Of a stretch of DNA of 45,090 nt, positions 8,820 through 17,311 are shown in pieces. Numbering within the stretch: position 1 is the stretch's first letter; every line of letters begins with the position of its first letter. The stretch covers positions 1 to 45,090 of the forward strand of contig NZ_CAMLFY010000024.1 of the NCBI RefSeq assembly GCF_946479415.1. The letters run 5' to 3'. The position numbers were made by a program, and so were the translations under genes. The notes beneath the pieces were generated by a model. It was given only the letters and a program-made list of their open reading frames with translations. It did no database searches and was not told the DNA's origin. Source of the stretch: an uncultured Shinella sp. Its GTDB lineage: Bacteria; Pseudomonadota; Alphaproteobacteria; Rhizobiales; Rhizobiaceae.

Positions 8820-10808
8820 TCACAGTCTCGCGGCCACTTTCAGGCCCTCGTAGACGGCCTCTTCCGCCGTGCGCGGCGCCAGACTGTCGCCGATGACATG
8901 CACTTCCGGCACGAGATCGTGCAGGACACCCGAGAGGTCATCCACCGGTGCATGCCCGAGACAGAGAACCAGCGTGTCCACATCCTCGAAGAGGATCGGC
9001 TGGTCGCTCGTCGTGTGCTGCATGTAGACCGTGCCGCTGTCGCAGCCGTAGAGACGTGCATAGGGCGTGACCCGCACGCCGATGCGGTGCAGTTCGGCAG
9101 CGATGTTGTCGCGCACATAGAGCGGCAGAAGTTCGCCGGGATGCGTGCCGTTGACGGCGAGATCGACGCTACAGCCCTCGGCGACGAGACGTTCGGCAAT
9201 GCCGGGGCCGATCCAGTCGCAGCGCCAGTCGACCACGACGACGCGGCTGCCGATCTTCACCTCCTTGCGCAACACCTGCCAGGCATCGACGACCTGAATG
9301 CTGTCGTCGATCGGCAAATCCGGCCGATAGGGTTTCGCGCCGGTGGCAAGGATGACGGCATCTGGCCGTTCTGCCTCGACCAAGGCCCTGTCGACCCGCA
9401 CGCCACGCTGCACGCGTACATTGGCAAGCTCGACTTCCCTGGAGAGATTGGTGACGATGCCGCCGAACTCCGCGCGCCGGGGCAGCAACTGGGCCAGTTG
9501 CGCCTGTCCGCCCAATTGGTTCGCCGCCTCGTAAAGCGTCACCCTGTGGCCGCGCGCGGCAGCGACGGATGCCGCCTTCAGGCCGGCCGGCCCGCCGCCG
9601 ACAACCATGACGGATTTCGGTTTGACGGCCGGTTCGAGCGTACCGAATTTCAGTTCGCGGCCGGTTTCGGGATGCTGGATGCAGGAGATCGGCACGCCGC
9701 GATGGAAATGGCCGATGCAGGCCTGGTTGCAGGCTATACAGGCGCGGATGTCGTCCATACGTCCCTCCTGCGCCTTACCGGGCATTTCAGGATCGCAGAT
9801 CATCGCCCGTGTCATGCCGCAGACATCCGCAGAGCCGGCGGCGATGATGGCCTCGGCCTCCTGCGGCTGGTTGATGCGGCCCGTCAAGAAGACCGGAATG
9901 CCGAGCGCCTTGCGGAACCGCGCCGCGTCTCCCGCCAGATAGGCCGCGCGATAGGCCATCGGCGGCACGATATGCACGGCGCCGCCGAGCGAGGCGGATG
10001 TGCCCGTCGTGATGCTCACATAATCCAGCAGCGGCTCCAGCCGGCGACAGATTTCCAGCGCCTCGTCATTGGCAAGTCCTTCTTCATCACGCTCACCGGC
10101 GCTGATGCGCATGCCGATGACGAAATCCTCCGAGGTCGCGGCCCGCATCGCGGCAAGCGCTTCCTCGGCAAAGCGCAGCCGGTTTTCCAGCGAGCCGCCA
10201 TACTCGTCCTTGCGGCGATTGACGCGCGGATTGAAGAACTGCGCGGGCAGATAGCCGTGGCTCGCGACGAATTCGGCACCATCGACGCCCGCTGCATGCA
10301 TGCGCCCGGCGGCCGATGCATAACCGGCGACGATCTCGTCGATCATGCGCTTGTCGAGCGCGCGCGGCATCACGCGGAAACGTTCGTTCGGCGAGACGGA
10401 AGGGGCATAGGCAACGGTCAGAAGCCCGTCGCCGCCCTCCATGATCTCGCGGCCGGGATGGAAGAGCTGCGAGAAGAGCACGCAGCCCTCGGCATGACAG
10501 AGCTCCGCGAGCCGGCGATAGCCGTCGATACAGTCGTCCTCCGTCGCCATCAGCATATGCGAGGTGTAGCGCGCCGTCTCGTGCACGCCTGCAACCTGAC
10601 TGACGATCAGCCCGACGCCACCCTTGGCGCGGGCGGCGTGATAGGCAAGCAGCGCTTCGTTGACGAGACCGTCCGTCGGCAGCGTCGTGTCGTGGCCCGT
10701 CGACATGATGCGGTTCTTCAGCACCACGCCGCGGATTTTCAGCGGCTGGAACAGGTGCGGAAACGCTGACGACATCACGGCGTCGTTGGAAGGTTCGGCT
10801 TGCATCAT
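8820..10808 (-). CDS. DgcA/StcD-like FMN/4Fe-4S/FAD oxidoreductase (N-demethylase family)
   Basis: A 662-residue multi-domain flavoenzyme. An N-terminal old-yellow-enzyme TIM barrel (about residues 12-355, HLFQPLKIRGVVLKNR; NRRKDEYGGSLENR) binds FMN. A 4Fe-4S cluster motif C-x2-C-x3-C-x11-C follows (CIACNQAC...SC), then an FAD/NAD(P) half with VMVVGGGPAGLKAAS. The equivalent of the TMADH Cys that covalently binds FMN is His (STGHDT), as in dimethylglycine (DgcA) and N-methylproline (StcD) demethylases. The ATG at 10808 (or 10805) has GGAGGAGG upstream. It is the last gene of the second polyamine-type operon, suggesting oxidative demethylation of an imported N-methylated amine. Exact substrate unknown. 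Confidence 0.87.
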   Translation of the reverse strand: MMQAEPSNDAVMSSAFPHLFQPLKIRGVVLKNRIMSTGHDTTLPTDGLVNEALLAYHAARAKGGVGLIVSQVAGVHETARYTSHMLMATEDDCIDGYRRLAELCHAEGCVLFSQLFHPGREIMEGGDGLLTVAYAPSVSPNERFRVMPRALDKRMIDEIVAGYASAAGRMHAAGVDGAEFVASHGYLPAQFFNPRVNRRKDEYGGSLENRLRFAEEALAAMRAATSEDFVIGMRISAGERDEEGLANDEALEICRRLEPLLDYVSITTGTSASLGGAVHIVPPMAYRAAYLAGDAARFRKALGIPVFLTGRINQPQEAEAIIAAGSADVCGMTRAMICDPEMPGKAQEGRMDDIRACIACNQACIGHFHRGVPISCIQHPETGRELKFGTLEPAVKPKSVMVVGGGPAGLKAASVAAARGHRVTLYEAANQLGGQAQLAQLLPRRAEFGGIVTNLSREVELANVRVQRGVRVDRALVEAERPDAVILATGAKPYRPDLPIDDSIQVVDAWQVLRKEVKIGSRVVVVDWRCDWIGPGIAERLVAEGCSVDLAVNGTHPGELLPLYVRDNIAAELHRIGVRVTPYARLYGCDSGTVYMQHTTSDQPILFEDVDTLVLCLGHAPVDDLSGVLHDLVPEVHVIGDSLAPRTAEEAVYEGLKVAARL

Positions 10809-10840
10809 CGGGATCCTCCTCCCAAAGCTGTCAGGCTGCG

Positions 10841-11200
10841 TCAGACGTCGCTTGCGAGAAAGGTGTAGATCTTGCGGGTCTGCTCGTGGATCGTCCATTC
10901 ACCGCGCCAGCCGAGTGGCAGCGCGAACATTTCGCCCGCACCGATCTCCTGCGACGTGCCGTCACTGTTGTGCAAGGTCACGCGACCGGTGAGCAGATGG
11001 CAGACCTCGGCGTTCTGTATGCGGTCGGCGGTAAAGCGGCCGGGCGTGCATTCCCAGATGCCGGTCTCCATTTTGCCGTTCGCGCTGGTCCAAAGCGCCA
11101 GCGTCGCCTCCTGCTGGTCGCCCTCGATGGAGGTGGGCTTTGCCGCGAAGGCGCCGATGTCGAGCTTCAGGAGGTCGCCGAAATTCTCAAAACTGATCAT
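10841..11200 (-). CDS. small cupin-domain protein (cupin_3 / DUF861 type)
   Basis: A 119-residue single-domain beta-barrel cupin. The C-terminal half shows the cupin order EVCHLLTGRVTLHNSDG, then IGAGEMFALPLGWRGEWTI, as in the ureidoglycine-aminohydrolase-like cupin_3 family. The ATG at 11200 has AAAGGA upstream. It lies between the DAO oxidoreductase (20 bp) and the DgcA-like enzyme (32 bp), a recurring neighbourhood for such cupins beside FAD amine oxidases and polyamine ABC importers. Role unknown: perhaps a metal-dependent step or sensing. Long ORFs in other frames over this locus are shadows. Confidence 0.82.
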   Translation of the reverse strand: MISFENFGDLLKLDIGAFAAKPTSIEGDQQEATLALWTSANGKMETGIWECTPGRFTADRIQNAEVCHLLTGRVTLHNSDGTSQEIGAGEMFALPLGWRGEWTIHEQTRKIYTFLASDV

Positions 11201-11220
11201 GGAAATATCCTTTGAATGGG

Positions 11221-12606
11221 TCAGTGACCGGTAATGCTGTCTGCAAGGCCGGCAAGTTTGGATGTATGGTCGAGGCCGGCGAATTCGCGTTCGTCCGCCA
11301 TGCGGTAGAGCTGGTACATGGAATGCACGCCGAGCCAGCGGAAGGGCTCCGGCTCCCATTTGCGCACCGTGCGGTTCACCCAGGGCAGCCCTGTCAGTTC
11401 GGTGTCGCGGTTGAGCACGAGATCGGCCAGCGTGCGGCCGGCGAGGTTGGTGCTGGAAACGCCGAGACCGACATAGCCACCCGCCCAGCCGATGCCGCTG
11501 TCGCGGTCGAAGCCCGCCGTCGTGCACCAGTCGCGCGGCACGCCGAGCACGCCGCACCAGGCATGGTCGATCTTCAGCGACTTCGTCTGCGGCAGCAGGC
11601 GCGTCAGGATGGTGTAGAGCGCATCGATGGTTGCTTGCTGCGTGCGGCCGTTGACGTCGGTCGCCGAGCCGAAGCGATAGGGCACGCCGCGCCCGCCCAT
11701 GGTGATACGGCCCTCGCGGGTGCGCTGGGCGTAGCAATAGGCATGCGCTGCATCGCCGAGCAGTTCATGGCCTTCCCAGCCGATCTCCTTCCACAGCGCC
11801 TCCGACACCGGCTCGGTAACGATCTGCGCGCTGTTGAGCGGCAGCCAGGTGCGCTCGTGGCCGGGCAGGCCGGCGGTGAACCCTTCCGTGGCGCGGATGA
11901 TGACAGGCGCGCGCACCGTGCCGCGATCGGTCTCGACGCGACCCTTTTCGAAGCGGGTGACGGCCGTACCCTCGAAGATCGAGACGCCGAGACCTTCCAC
12001 CACCTTGGCGAGGCCGCGCACCAGTTTGGCCGGCTGGACGCGCGCCATGTCGCGGATGACGAAGGCACCCAGAACGTTGGCGACGCGGATGCGCTTGGCC
12101 GCCGCCTCGGCGGACAGCATTTCGATGCGCTCCGGCGGCATCTCCCAGTCGAGATAGAACTGGTATTCCTCGCGCGCCCGTTCGAGCTGCGGCTTGTTGG
12201 TGGCGAAGGTGATGTTGTCGACGCGCAGGATATCCGCATCGATGCCTTCGGCCTCGGTGACGCGGATCACTTCATCGACGGTGCCGGCCATGGCGCGCTG
12301 CATGTCCACGACGGCGCCGCGGCTGGAGGTCTTGAGGTACTTTTCGCGCGACCAGCTGAAGCCGCCCGACAGCCAGCCGCCATTGCGGCCCGAGCCGCCG
12401 AAGCCGGCGAATTCGCGCTCGACCATGACGATGTTGAGCGAGGGATCGGCCTTTTTCAGATAGTAGGCCGTCCAGAGGCCGGTATAACCGGCGCCGATGA
12501 TGCAGACATCGGCTTCGCGATCGCCGGGCAAAGCAGGGCGCTTCTGCGGCACGCCGCCGATATCGGCATACCAGAAGGAGATGTTACCGTTGGTCTTGAC
12601 GTCCAT
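11221..12606 (-). CDS. FAD-dependent amine oxidoreductase (DAO family, PuuB-like)
   Basis: A 461-residue FAD enzyme of the DAO superfamily. The dinucleotide motif is VCIIGAGYTGLWTAYYL (about residues 34-50), followed by the second conserved block GFGGSGRNGGWLSGG typical of PuuB-like gamma-glutamylputrescine oxidoreductases and sarcosine-oxidase relatives. The C-terminal FAD contact GIGWAGGYVGLGVSS is also present. The ATG at 12606 is used; the SD is weak but the gene is only 17 bp after the ATPase. It likely oxidises a primary or secondary amine delivered by the adjacent importer, releasing an aldehyde. Substrate is inferred only from context. Confidence 0.88.
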   Translation of the reverse strand: MDVKTNGNISFWYADIGGVPQKRPALPGDREADVCIIGAGYTGLWTAYYLKKADPSLNIVMVEREFAGFGGSGRNGGWLSGGFSWSREKYLKTSSRGAVVDMQRAMAGTVDEVIRVTEAEGIDADILRVDNITFATNKPQLERAREEYQFYLDWEMPPERIEMLSAEAAAKRIRVANVLGAFVIRDMARVQPAKLVRGLAKVVEGLGVSIFEGTAVTRFEKGRVETDRGTVRAPVIIRATEGFTAGLPGHERTWLPLNSAQIVTEPVSEALWKEIGWEGHELLGDAAHAYCYAQRTREGRITMGGRGVPYRFGSATDVNGRTQQATIDALYTILTRLLPQTKSLKIDHAWCGVLGVPRDWCTTAGFDRDSGIGWAGGYVGLGVSSTNLAGRTLADLVLNRDTELTGLPWVNRTVRKWEPEPFRWLGVHSMYQLYRMADEREFAGLDHTSKLAGLADSITGH

Positions 12607-12623
12607 GGCAGGAGCTTTCGGGT

Positions 12624-13739
12624 TCAGGTCAGCGTCACGTCGGCGCTGGCGTCATCTGGGAGGAGGATGAGATCGGTGGGCAGAAAGGCGATATCGACGG
12701 TATCGCCAATGCCGAAATCGGCAGCGCCGAGCGGGCTGCGCACGACGGCGACCGTGCCATCCGCCAGCCGCACCTCGTATTTCGAGCCGGAGCCGAGATA
12801 TATCGCTTCGGCAATCGTGCCGGTGAGGCGGTTTTCACCGGAAACGACATCAGCACCCGGGGGCTTCAGGGCCACCCGTTCGGGCCGCAGCAGGATCACC
12901 GGGCGGGCATCGCCGGCAAGGCGACGATTGGCGACAACCTTCTGCCCGCCGATCGTCATGACCGTTTCATCGCCTGAAACCTCAGCCGATCCGCGCAACA
13001 CCGTGGATTCGCCGATGAAACGGCCGACGAAAAGCGTTGCCGGGCTGTCGTAGAGTTCGCGCCCCGTGCCGATCTGCTCGATGCGCCCGCCATTGAAGAC
13101 GGCGATGCGGTCGGAGAGGACGAGCGCCTCCTCCTGATCGTGCGTGACATAGACGAAGGTGGTGCCAAGTTCGCGGTGGATGCGCTTGATTTCGAGCTGC
13201 AGCCATTCGCGCAGCTTCTTATCGAGCGCGCCGAGCGGCTCGTCCATCAAAAGCAGCGGCGGATCGAAGACCAGCGCGCGGGCGAGCGCCACGCGCTGCT
13301 GCTGGCCGCCCGAGAGTTCGTTCGGGTAACGATGGGCAAAATCGGCCATCTTCACCATGTCGAGGGCACGCTTGACCCGCTTCTCGCGGTCGTCGCCCTT
13401 GATGCCGCGCAGCGCCAAGGGATAGGAGACGTTCTTGCCGACCGTCATGTGGGGGAACAGCGCGTAATGCTGGAAGACGACGCCGATATTGCGCTTGTGC
13501 GAAGGCAGGCCGGTGACGCTCTTGCCGCCGATCTCCAGCATGCCGGAACTGATGTCGGTGAAGCCTGCGATCAGGTTCAGCGTCGTCGTCTTGCCCGAAC
13601 CGGAGGGGCCGAGCAGCGTCATGAATTCGCCGGGGCGGATATGCAGGTCGATATCGTTGAGCGCCGTGAAGGCGCCGTAGCGTTTGGAGGCCTTGCGGAT
13701 TTCGATCGCGGCGCCGGAGGAGCGTTGGGGAGCGTGCAT
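12624..13739 (-). CDS. ABC transporter ATP-binding protein, PotA-like (second system)
   Basis: A 371-residue ATPase. Walker A GPSGSGKT is at residues 44-51; [15 protein letters not shown], Walker B LLLMDEPLGALDKK and the switch [13 protein letters not shown] follow. A TOBE-type regulatory domain occupies the last third (FIGESTVLRGSAE onwards). The gene starts 2 bp after the PotC-like permease stop, so the importer genes are tightly coupled. It is clearly a different paralogue from the ATPase at 6519-7619. Confidence 0.93.
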   Translation of the reverse strand: MHAPQRSSGAAIEIRKASKRYGAFTALNDIDLHIRPGEFMTLLGPSGSGKTTTLNLIAGFTDISSGMLEIGGKSVTGLPSHKRNIGVVFQHYALFPHMTVGKNVSYPLALRGIKGDDREKRVKRALDMVKMADFAHRYPNELSGGQQQRVALARALVFDPPLLLMDEPLGALDKKLREWLQLEIKRIHRELGTTFVYVTHDQEEALVLSDRIAVFNGGRIEQIGTGRELYDSPATLFVGRFIGESTVLRGSAEVSGDETVMTIGGQKVVANRRLAGDARPVILLRPERVALKPPGADVVSGENRLTGTIAEAIYLGSGSKYEVRLADGTVAVVRSPLGAADFGIGDTVDIAFLPTDLILLPDDASADVTLT

Positions 13740-13741
13740 GG

Positions 13742-14533
13742 TCAGGTCCTTCCGCGGCGCATGCCCAAGAGCAGGCCGGCGATGATGATAAGCGACGTTG
13801 CGATGAAAAGCAGAGTGCCGACTGCGGCAACCGTCGGGTCCGCATCGCGCGTGATCGACGAATAGATCTGCACCGGCAGCGTCTTGAGATAGGGGCTGGT
13901 GATGAACAGTGCGACGATGATCTCGTCGAACGAAGTGATGAAGGCGAAGAGTGCGCCGGAGAGCACACCCGGCAGGATCAGCGGCAGCGTCACCGTGCGG
14001 AACACCGTCAGTCTACCCGCACCAAGGCTCGACGCCGCGGTTTCCAGCCGCCGGTCGAAGACTTCGAGGCTCGCCTGCACGGCGATCAGCACGAAGGGAA
14101 TGGCGAGCATCGTGTGGGCCAGCACGAAGCCGGTGACGGTGCCGACGAGATGCGTATCGAGATAGACGGCGTAGATGCCGATCGCCAGCACCACGCCCGG
14201 CACGACCATCGGCGTGATGAGCAGGGCGCGCAGCAAGCCGCCGGTCCGCGCCGCCGCGCGGCTGACGCCGAAGGCGGCGAGGGTGCCGATGACCGTCGCC
14301 ACCACCGCGACGATGAGGGCGACGATCAGCGAGTTGGAGAAACTCGTCGTCCAATCCGGGTTGCTGAAGAAGTTCTCGTACCATTGCCAGCTGAAACCAA
14401 CCGGCGGGAAGGCGAGGGACTTGTTGCCGTTGAACGACATCGGGATCACGACAAGCGTCGGTGCCAGAAGCAGGATCGCGACGAGCAGGCAGAAGAGACC
14501 GAGGAAAATGCGGGAGAACGAGGGCATGCTCAT
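13742..14533 (-). CDS. ABC transporter permease, PotC-like (second system)
   Basis: A 263-residue inner-membrane permease with about six helices (first LGLFCLLVAILLLAPTLVVI). The PotC-type opening VVIPMSFNGNKSLAFPP and the EAA loop ETAASSLGAGRLTVFRTVTL are visible. The ATG at 14533 overlaps the upstream stop as ATGA; a second ATG at 14527 has better SD spacing (GGGAGG), so the start may be two codons later. It forms the permease pair with 14530-15420. Confidence 0.92.
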   Translation of the reverse strand: MSMPSFSRIFLGLFCLLVAILLLAPTLVVIPMSFNGNKSLAFPPVGFSWQWYENFFSNPDWTTSFSNSLIVALIVAVVATVIGTLAAFGVSRAAARTGGLLRALLITPMVVPGVVLAIGIYAVYLDTHLVGTVTGFVLAHTMLAIPFVLIAVQASLEVFDRRLETAASSLGAGRLTVFRTVTLPLILPGVLSGALFAFITSFDEIIVALFITSPYLKTLPVQIYSSITRDADPTVAAVGTLLFIATSLIIIAGLLLGMRRGRT

Positions 14534-15420
14534 GCCTCCCTGCGCGAGGATGTGTGTTTCTGGCGCATCAGCGGGGCCGCCAGGGCGAGGAGCACAAAGG
14601 TCGCAACGAGCAGCACCACGCCCATGGCGCCGCCACGGCCCCAGTTGAGCAGGCTCAGCACCTGATTTTGCACCAGCGAGGACAAGAGGATGCTGCGCGG
14701 ACCGCCGAGCAAAGCCGGGGTGATGTAGAAGCCGAGCGACAAAATGAAGACGATAATCGCGCCGGCATAGACGCCGGGCAGCGACAACGGCACGTAGATC
14801 TGCAGAAAGGCCTTCCAGGGTTTTGCACCGAGGCTACGAGCCGCTTGCAACAGGCGTGTGTCGATGCCCTTCATCACGGAATAGATCGGCAGGATCATGA
14901 AGGGCAAAAGCACCTGCGTCATGCCGATGACGACGCCCGGCAGGGTGCGGATGAGCTTGACCGGCGACAGACCGAGGCCGCGCAGGATGGAATTGATGAC
15001 GCCGGAATCCTGCAGCAGGATCACCCAGGCCAGCGTGCGCACCACGCCGCTCAGCCAGAAGGGCACGAGCACACAGAGGATGAGCGCGAGGCGCACATTC
15101 TTGCCGACGATCGTCATGGCATAGGCGTAAGGATAGGCGCAGATCAGGGAGACGAGCGTCACCCAGGCGGCCACGACGAAGGTGCGTTGCAGCACCGTGC
15201 GGTTCACGGCGGACTGGAAAAACCAGACGTAATTATCGACGCCGACGGCGGGATCGGTGAAGGAGCGCCACACGACGATGCCGAGCGGATAGGCGAGCAC
15301 GATGAGCAGCACCAGCACGGCGGGCGCGGCCAGCCAGACCGCACCGCGCGGTCGGAAACGGGACAGGAAGGCGGGCCGATCAACGGCACTCCGCAAGCCT
15401 TCATCATGTGTCGCGGTCAT
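14530..15420 (-). CDS. ABC transporter permease, PotB-like (second system)
   Basis: A 296-residue permease: N-terminal helix VWLAAPAVLVLLIVLAYPLG, a periplasmic loop, then five further helices. The EAA loop is AARSLGAKPWKAFLQIYVPL, followed by SLPGVYAGAII. Start chosen at the ATG 15420 because GGGAG is seven bases upstream; the ATG at 15426 would directly abut the SD. A GC-rich stem-loop (15442-15465) separates it from the binding-protein gene upstream. Confidence 0.92.
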   Translation of the reverse strand: MTATHDEGLRSAVDRPAFLSRFRPRGAVWLAAPAVLVLLIVLAYPLGIVVWRSFTDPAVGVDNYVWFFQSAVNRTVLQRTFVVAAWVTLVSLICAYPYAYAMTIVGKNVRLALILCVLVPFWLSGVVRTLAWVILLQDSGVINSILRGLGLSPVKLIRTLPGVVIGMTQVLLPFMILPIYSVMKGIDTRLLQAARSLGAKPWKAFLQIYVPLSLPGVYAGAIIVFILSLGFYITPALLGGPRSILLSSLVQNQVLSLLNWGRGGAMGVVLLVATFVLLALAAPLMRQKHTSSRREA

Positions 15421-15441
15421 GGGCATCTCCCGTTTTCGAGA

Positions 15442-15465
15442 CAGGCCCGGCCGGAGCCGGGCCTG
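15442..15465 (-). other. stem-loop between binding-protein and permease genes
   Basis: CAGGCCCGGC (15442-15451) and its exact reverse complement (15456-15465) flank the loop CGGA. It has no T-tract. It lies just after the stop of the binding-protein gene within the operon, a position known in other importers to favour higher binding-protein levels. Confidence 0.65.
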
Positions 15466-15480
15466 CGGTCAATCAGCGGC

Positions 15481-16551
15481 TCAGTTGCCGGAAAGAAGCG
15501 CGTTCCATTTCTCGGCGGCGAGATCGAAGTTCTTCACCCAGAACGGAATGTTCTGCTGATAGCCCTGCGCATTGCGCTCCGGCGTCGAGGTGAGGAAGGC
15601 TGCCGTCGCATCGTCGACCTTCGGCTTGGCGTCCGTATTGATCGGCGTGTAGGAGGTCTTTTCGGTGAGCACCGCCTGGGCATTCGCGCCGAGATAGGCG
15701 TTGAGCAGCGCATAGGCCGCATCAGTATCCTTGACGCCGACCGGAATGGTCATCTGGTCCATCACGACCAGCCAATCCTGCCAGACCGGCGTATAGGCGG
15801 CACCGTTCTTCACGGCGGTCATGGCGCGGCCAGTCCACATCATGATCATGTCGGCCTCGCCGGATTCTGCGAGCTGCTGGCTTTCCGCACCGGTTTTCCA
15901 ATAGATCGTATCGGGGCCGAGGTCGCGCAGCTTCTGGATACCCTTCTCGATATCGTCAGCCGTCATCGCCTTCGGATCGCCACCCGCCGCCTTGAACGCC
16001 TGCTCGATCAGGCCGCCGGTCGGGTCACCCGAACCGTCGATGGCGCGCGAGCCGGGGAACTTTTCCGTGTCGAAGAAATCGACCCAGTTCTTCGGCGGGT
16101 TATCCTTGTAGGTCTCGTTCTTGTACATCAGAACGACGCCGTAGTTCATCGCCGGAACCGAGCACTCGCCGACCTGGCCGGGCGGGATTTTCGAGACGTC
16201 GAGCTTGGAAAGGTCGAGCTTCTGGAAGAGCGTGCCGCAATGCACGTAGGGCGGCAGGTCGGCGGTATCGACCACATCCCAGGTGACGTTGCCGGCATCG
16301 ACCTGCGCCTTCAGCTTGGCGATCTCGGTCGGGCCATCATTGAGCAGCGTAACGCCCGACTTGTCGACGAACTCCTTCAGTGCCGCGACCTGGCCGTCCT
16401 GATAGATGCCGCCATAGGAGACGAAGGTCAGCGTCTTGCCCTTCAGCGAGCCTTCCTTCACCTCGCCGGCGACCGGCTTGTCCTGTGCGAATACCGGCAA
16501 CGCCAGGGCGCACGTCATCGTCAGGGCCAAAGCCCTCGCAAATTTCTTCAT
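15481..16551 (-). CDS. spermidine/putrescine-type ABC substrate-binding protein (second system)
   Basis: A 356-residue periplasmic protein. The signal peptide covers about residues 1-22 (LTMTCALALPVFAQ), then KGKTLTFVSYGGIYQDGQVAAL, the opening of the SBP_bac_8/PotD-like group. Other family patterns are DVVDTADLPPYVHCG and NYGVVLMYKNETY. The ATG at 16551 has GGGAGT upstream. It is the first structural gene after the XRE-cupin regulator (45 bp). Its sequence differs clearly from the binding protein at 3741-4781, so the ligand is probably different. Adjacent amine-oxidising enzymes suggest an N-methylated amine or polyamine. Confidence 0.92.
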   Translation of the reverse strand: MKKFARALALTMTCALALPVFAQDKPVAGEVKEGSLKGKTLTFVSYGGIYQDGQVAALKEFVDKSGVTLLNDGPTEIAKLKAQVDAGNVTWDVVDTADLPPYVHCGTLFQKLDLSKLDVSKIPPGQVGECSVPAMNYGVVLMYKNETYKDNPPKNWVDFFDTEKFPGSRAIDGSGDPTGGLIEQAFKAAGGDPKAMTADDIEKGIQKLRDLGPDTIYWKTGAESQQLAESGEADMIMMWTGRAMTAVKNGAAYTPVWQDWLVVMDQMTIPVGVKDTDAAYALLNAYLGANAQAVLTEKTSYTPINTDAKPKVDDATAAFLTSTPERNAQGYQQNIPFWVKNFDLAAEKWNALLSGN

Positions 16552-16596
16552 GTTGATACTCCCAGTAGCGCTCGCGTTACATTGTTCCCGCCGGGG

Positions 16597-17214
16597 CTAC
16601 GAGCCGGGCCGGGGCAGGTATTTGTCGAGATCATCCGCGACGCTGGTCGGCGGCGCGATCATCCAGATGACTTCAGCGGTTTCCGTGCCGATATTGACGG
16701 TCTTGTGCGGAACCGAGCTTGGATATTCGATGCTGTCACCGGAGGACAGCATATGACGTTCCTCGCCGAGGGTGAGCTCCACCTCGCCGCGGATAACAAA
16801 GAAGAGTTCCTGCGAATCCCCGTGACTATAGGGCTTTTCGCCTGTCGAGCCACCGGGATCGAACTCGCCGATATAAACCTCCATATCGCGGATCGGGCGC
16901 CGCGAGAGGAGCATCTTGCGATAGCCTTCCGCCGGCGGCAGGGCCGGGCGCTCGTCCTTGCGCAGCACACGGCCGACCGGCGGCGAACCATCGTCGAAAA
17001 GGTCGGTAAGGCTGATGCCGAGCGCGCCTGCGATGCGCATCAGCGTGCTGATGTTGACGCCGCTCAGACCACGCTCGAGCTGGCTGAGGAAGCTTGCGGT
17101 CGTGCCCGTCGCATCGCCCAGCGCCCTGAGCGACATGCGCCGGGCCGCGCGGAAGGCCCTGACCTTCTCGCCGATGACGGCCTGATTCTTCGTCGCTACC
17201 GCGATGTCATCCAT
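16597..17214 (-). CDS. XRE-family regulator with C-terminal cupin domain (PuuR-like)
   Basis: A 205-residue regulator. The N-terminal helix-turn-helix (about residues 10-70) shows MSLRALGDATGTTASFLSQL and INISTL-like spacing (VNISTLMRIAGALGISL). The C-terminal cupin_2 barrel (about 110-190) has EKPYSHGDSQELFFVIRGE with likely metal or ligand His/Glu. This architecture is that of PuuR and related regulators of polyamine and amino-acid catabolism. The ATG at 17214 follows GAGGAGTGAGG. It is first in the 17214-8820 gene run, and probably controls that run and itself through the dyad just upstream. Confidence 0.9.
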   Translation of the reverse strand: MDDIAVATKNQAVIGEKVRAFRAARRMSLRALGDATGTTASFLSQLERGLSGVNISTLMRIAGALGISLTDLFDDGSPPVGRVLRKDERPALPPAEGYRKMLLSRRPIRDMEVYIGEFDPGGSTGEKPYSHGDSQELFFVIRGEVELTLGEERHMLSSGDSIEYPSSVPHKTVNIGTETAEVIWMIAPPTSVADDLDKYLPRPGS

Positions 17215-17227
17215 AGCCTCACTCCTC

Positions 17228-17246
17228 ACTTAACAACATATTAAGT
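17228..17246. promoter_or_regulatory. candidate operator upstream of the XRE-cupin regulator
   Basis: ACTTAA (17228-17233) and TTAAGT (17241-17246) form a 6-bp-arm dyad with a 7-base spacer, 14 bp upstream of the regulator's ATG, in an AT-rich 97-bp gap that also holds an eight-T run (17288-17296 area). Suggests autoregulation; untested. Confidence 0.35.
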
Positions 17247-17311
17247 AGAGCAACGATTAGCAATCACGAAATGGACCGCGACGCAGATTTTTTTTGCAGG
17301 TGACAGGTCGG

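Noticed and set aside
14461..17244. Plus-strand ORF of 927 codons
   Set aside because: Longest open frame of its strand but fully antisense to a permease, a binding protein and a regulator, each with clear motifs; composition is that of an antisense frame.
17285..17300. Terminator at the T8 run after the TMADH-like gene
   Set aside because: The T-run is on the plus strand (A-run on the transcribed strand's RNA) and has no stable stem before it.
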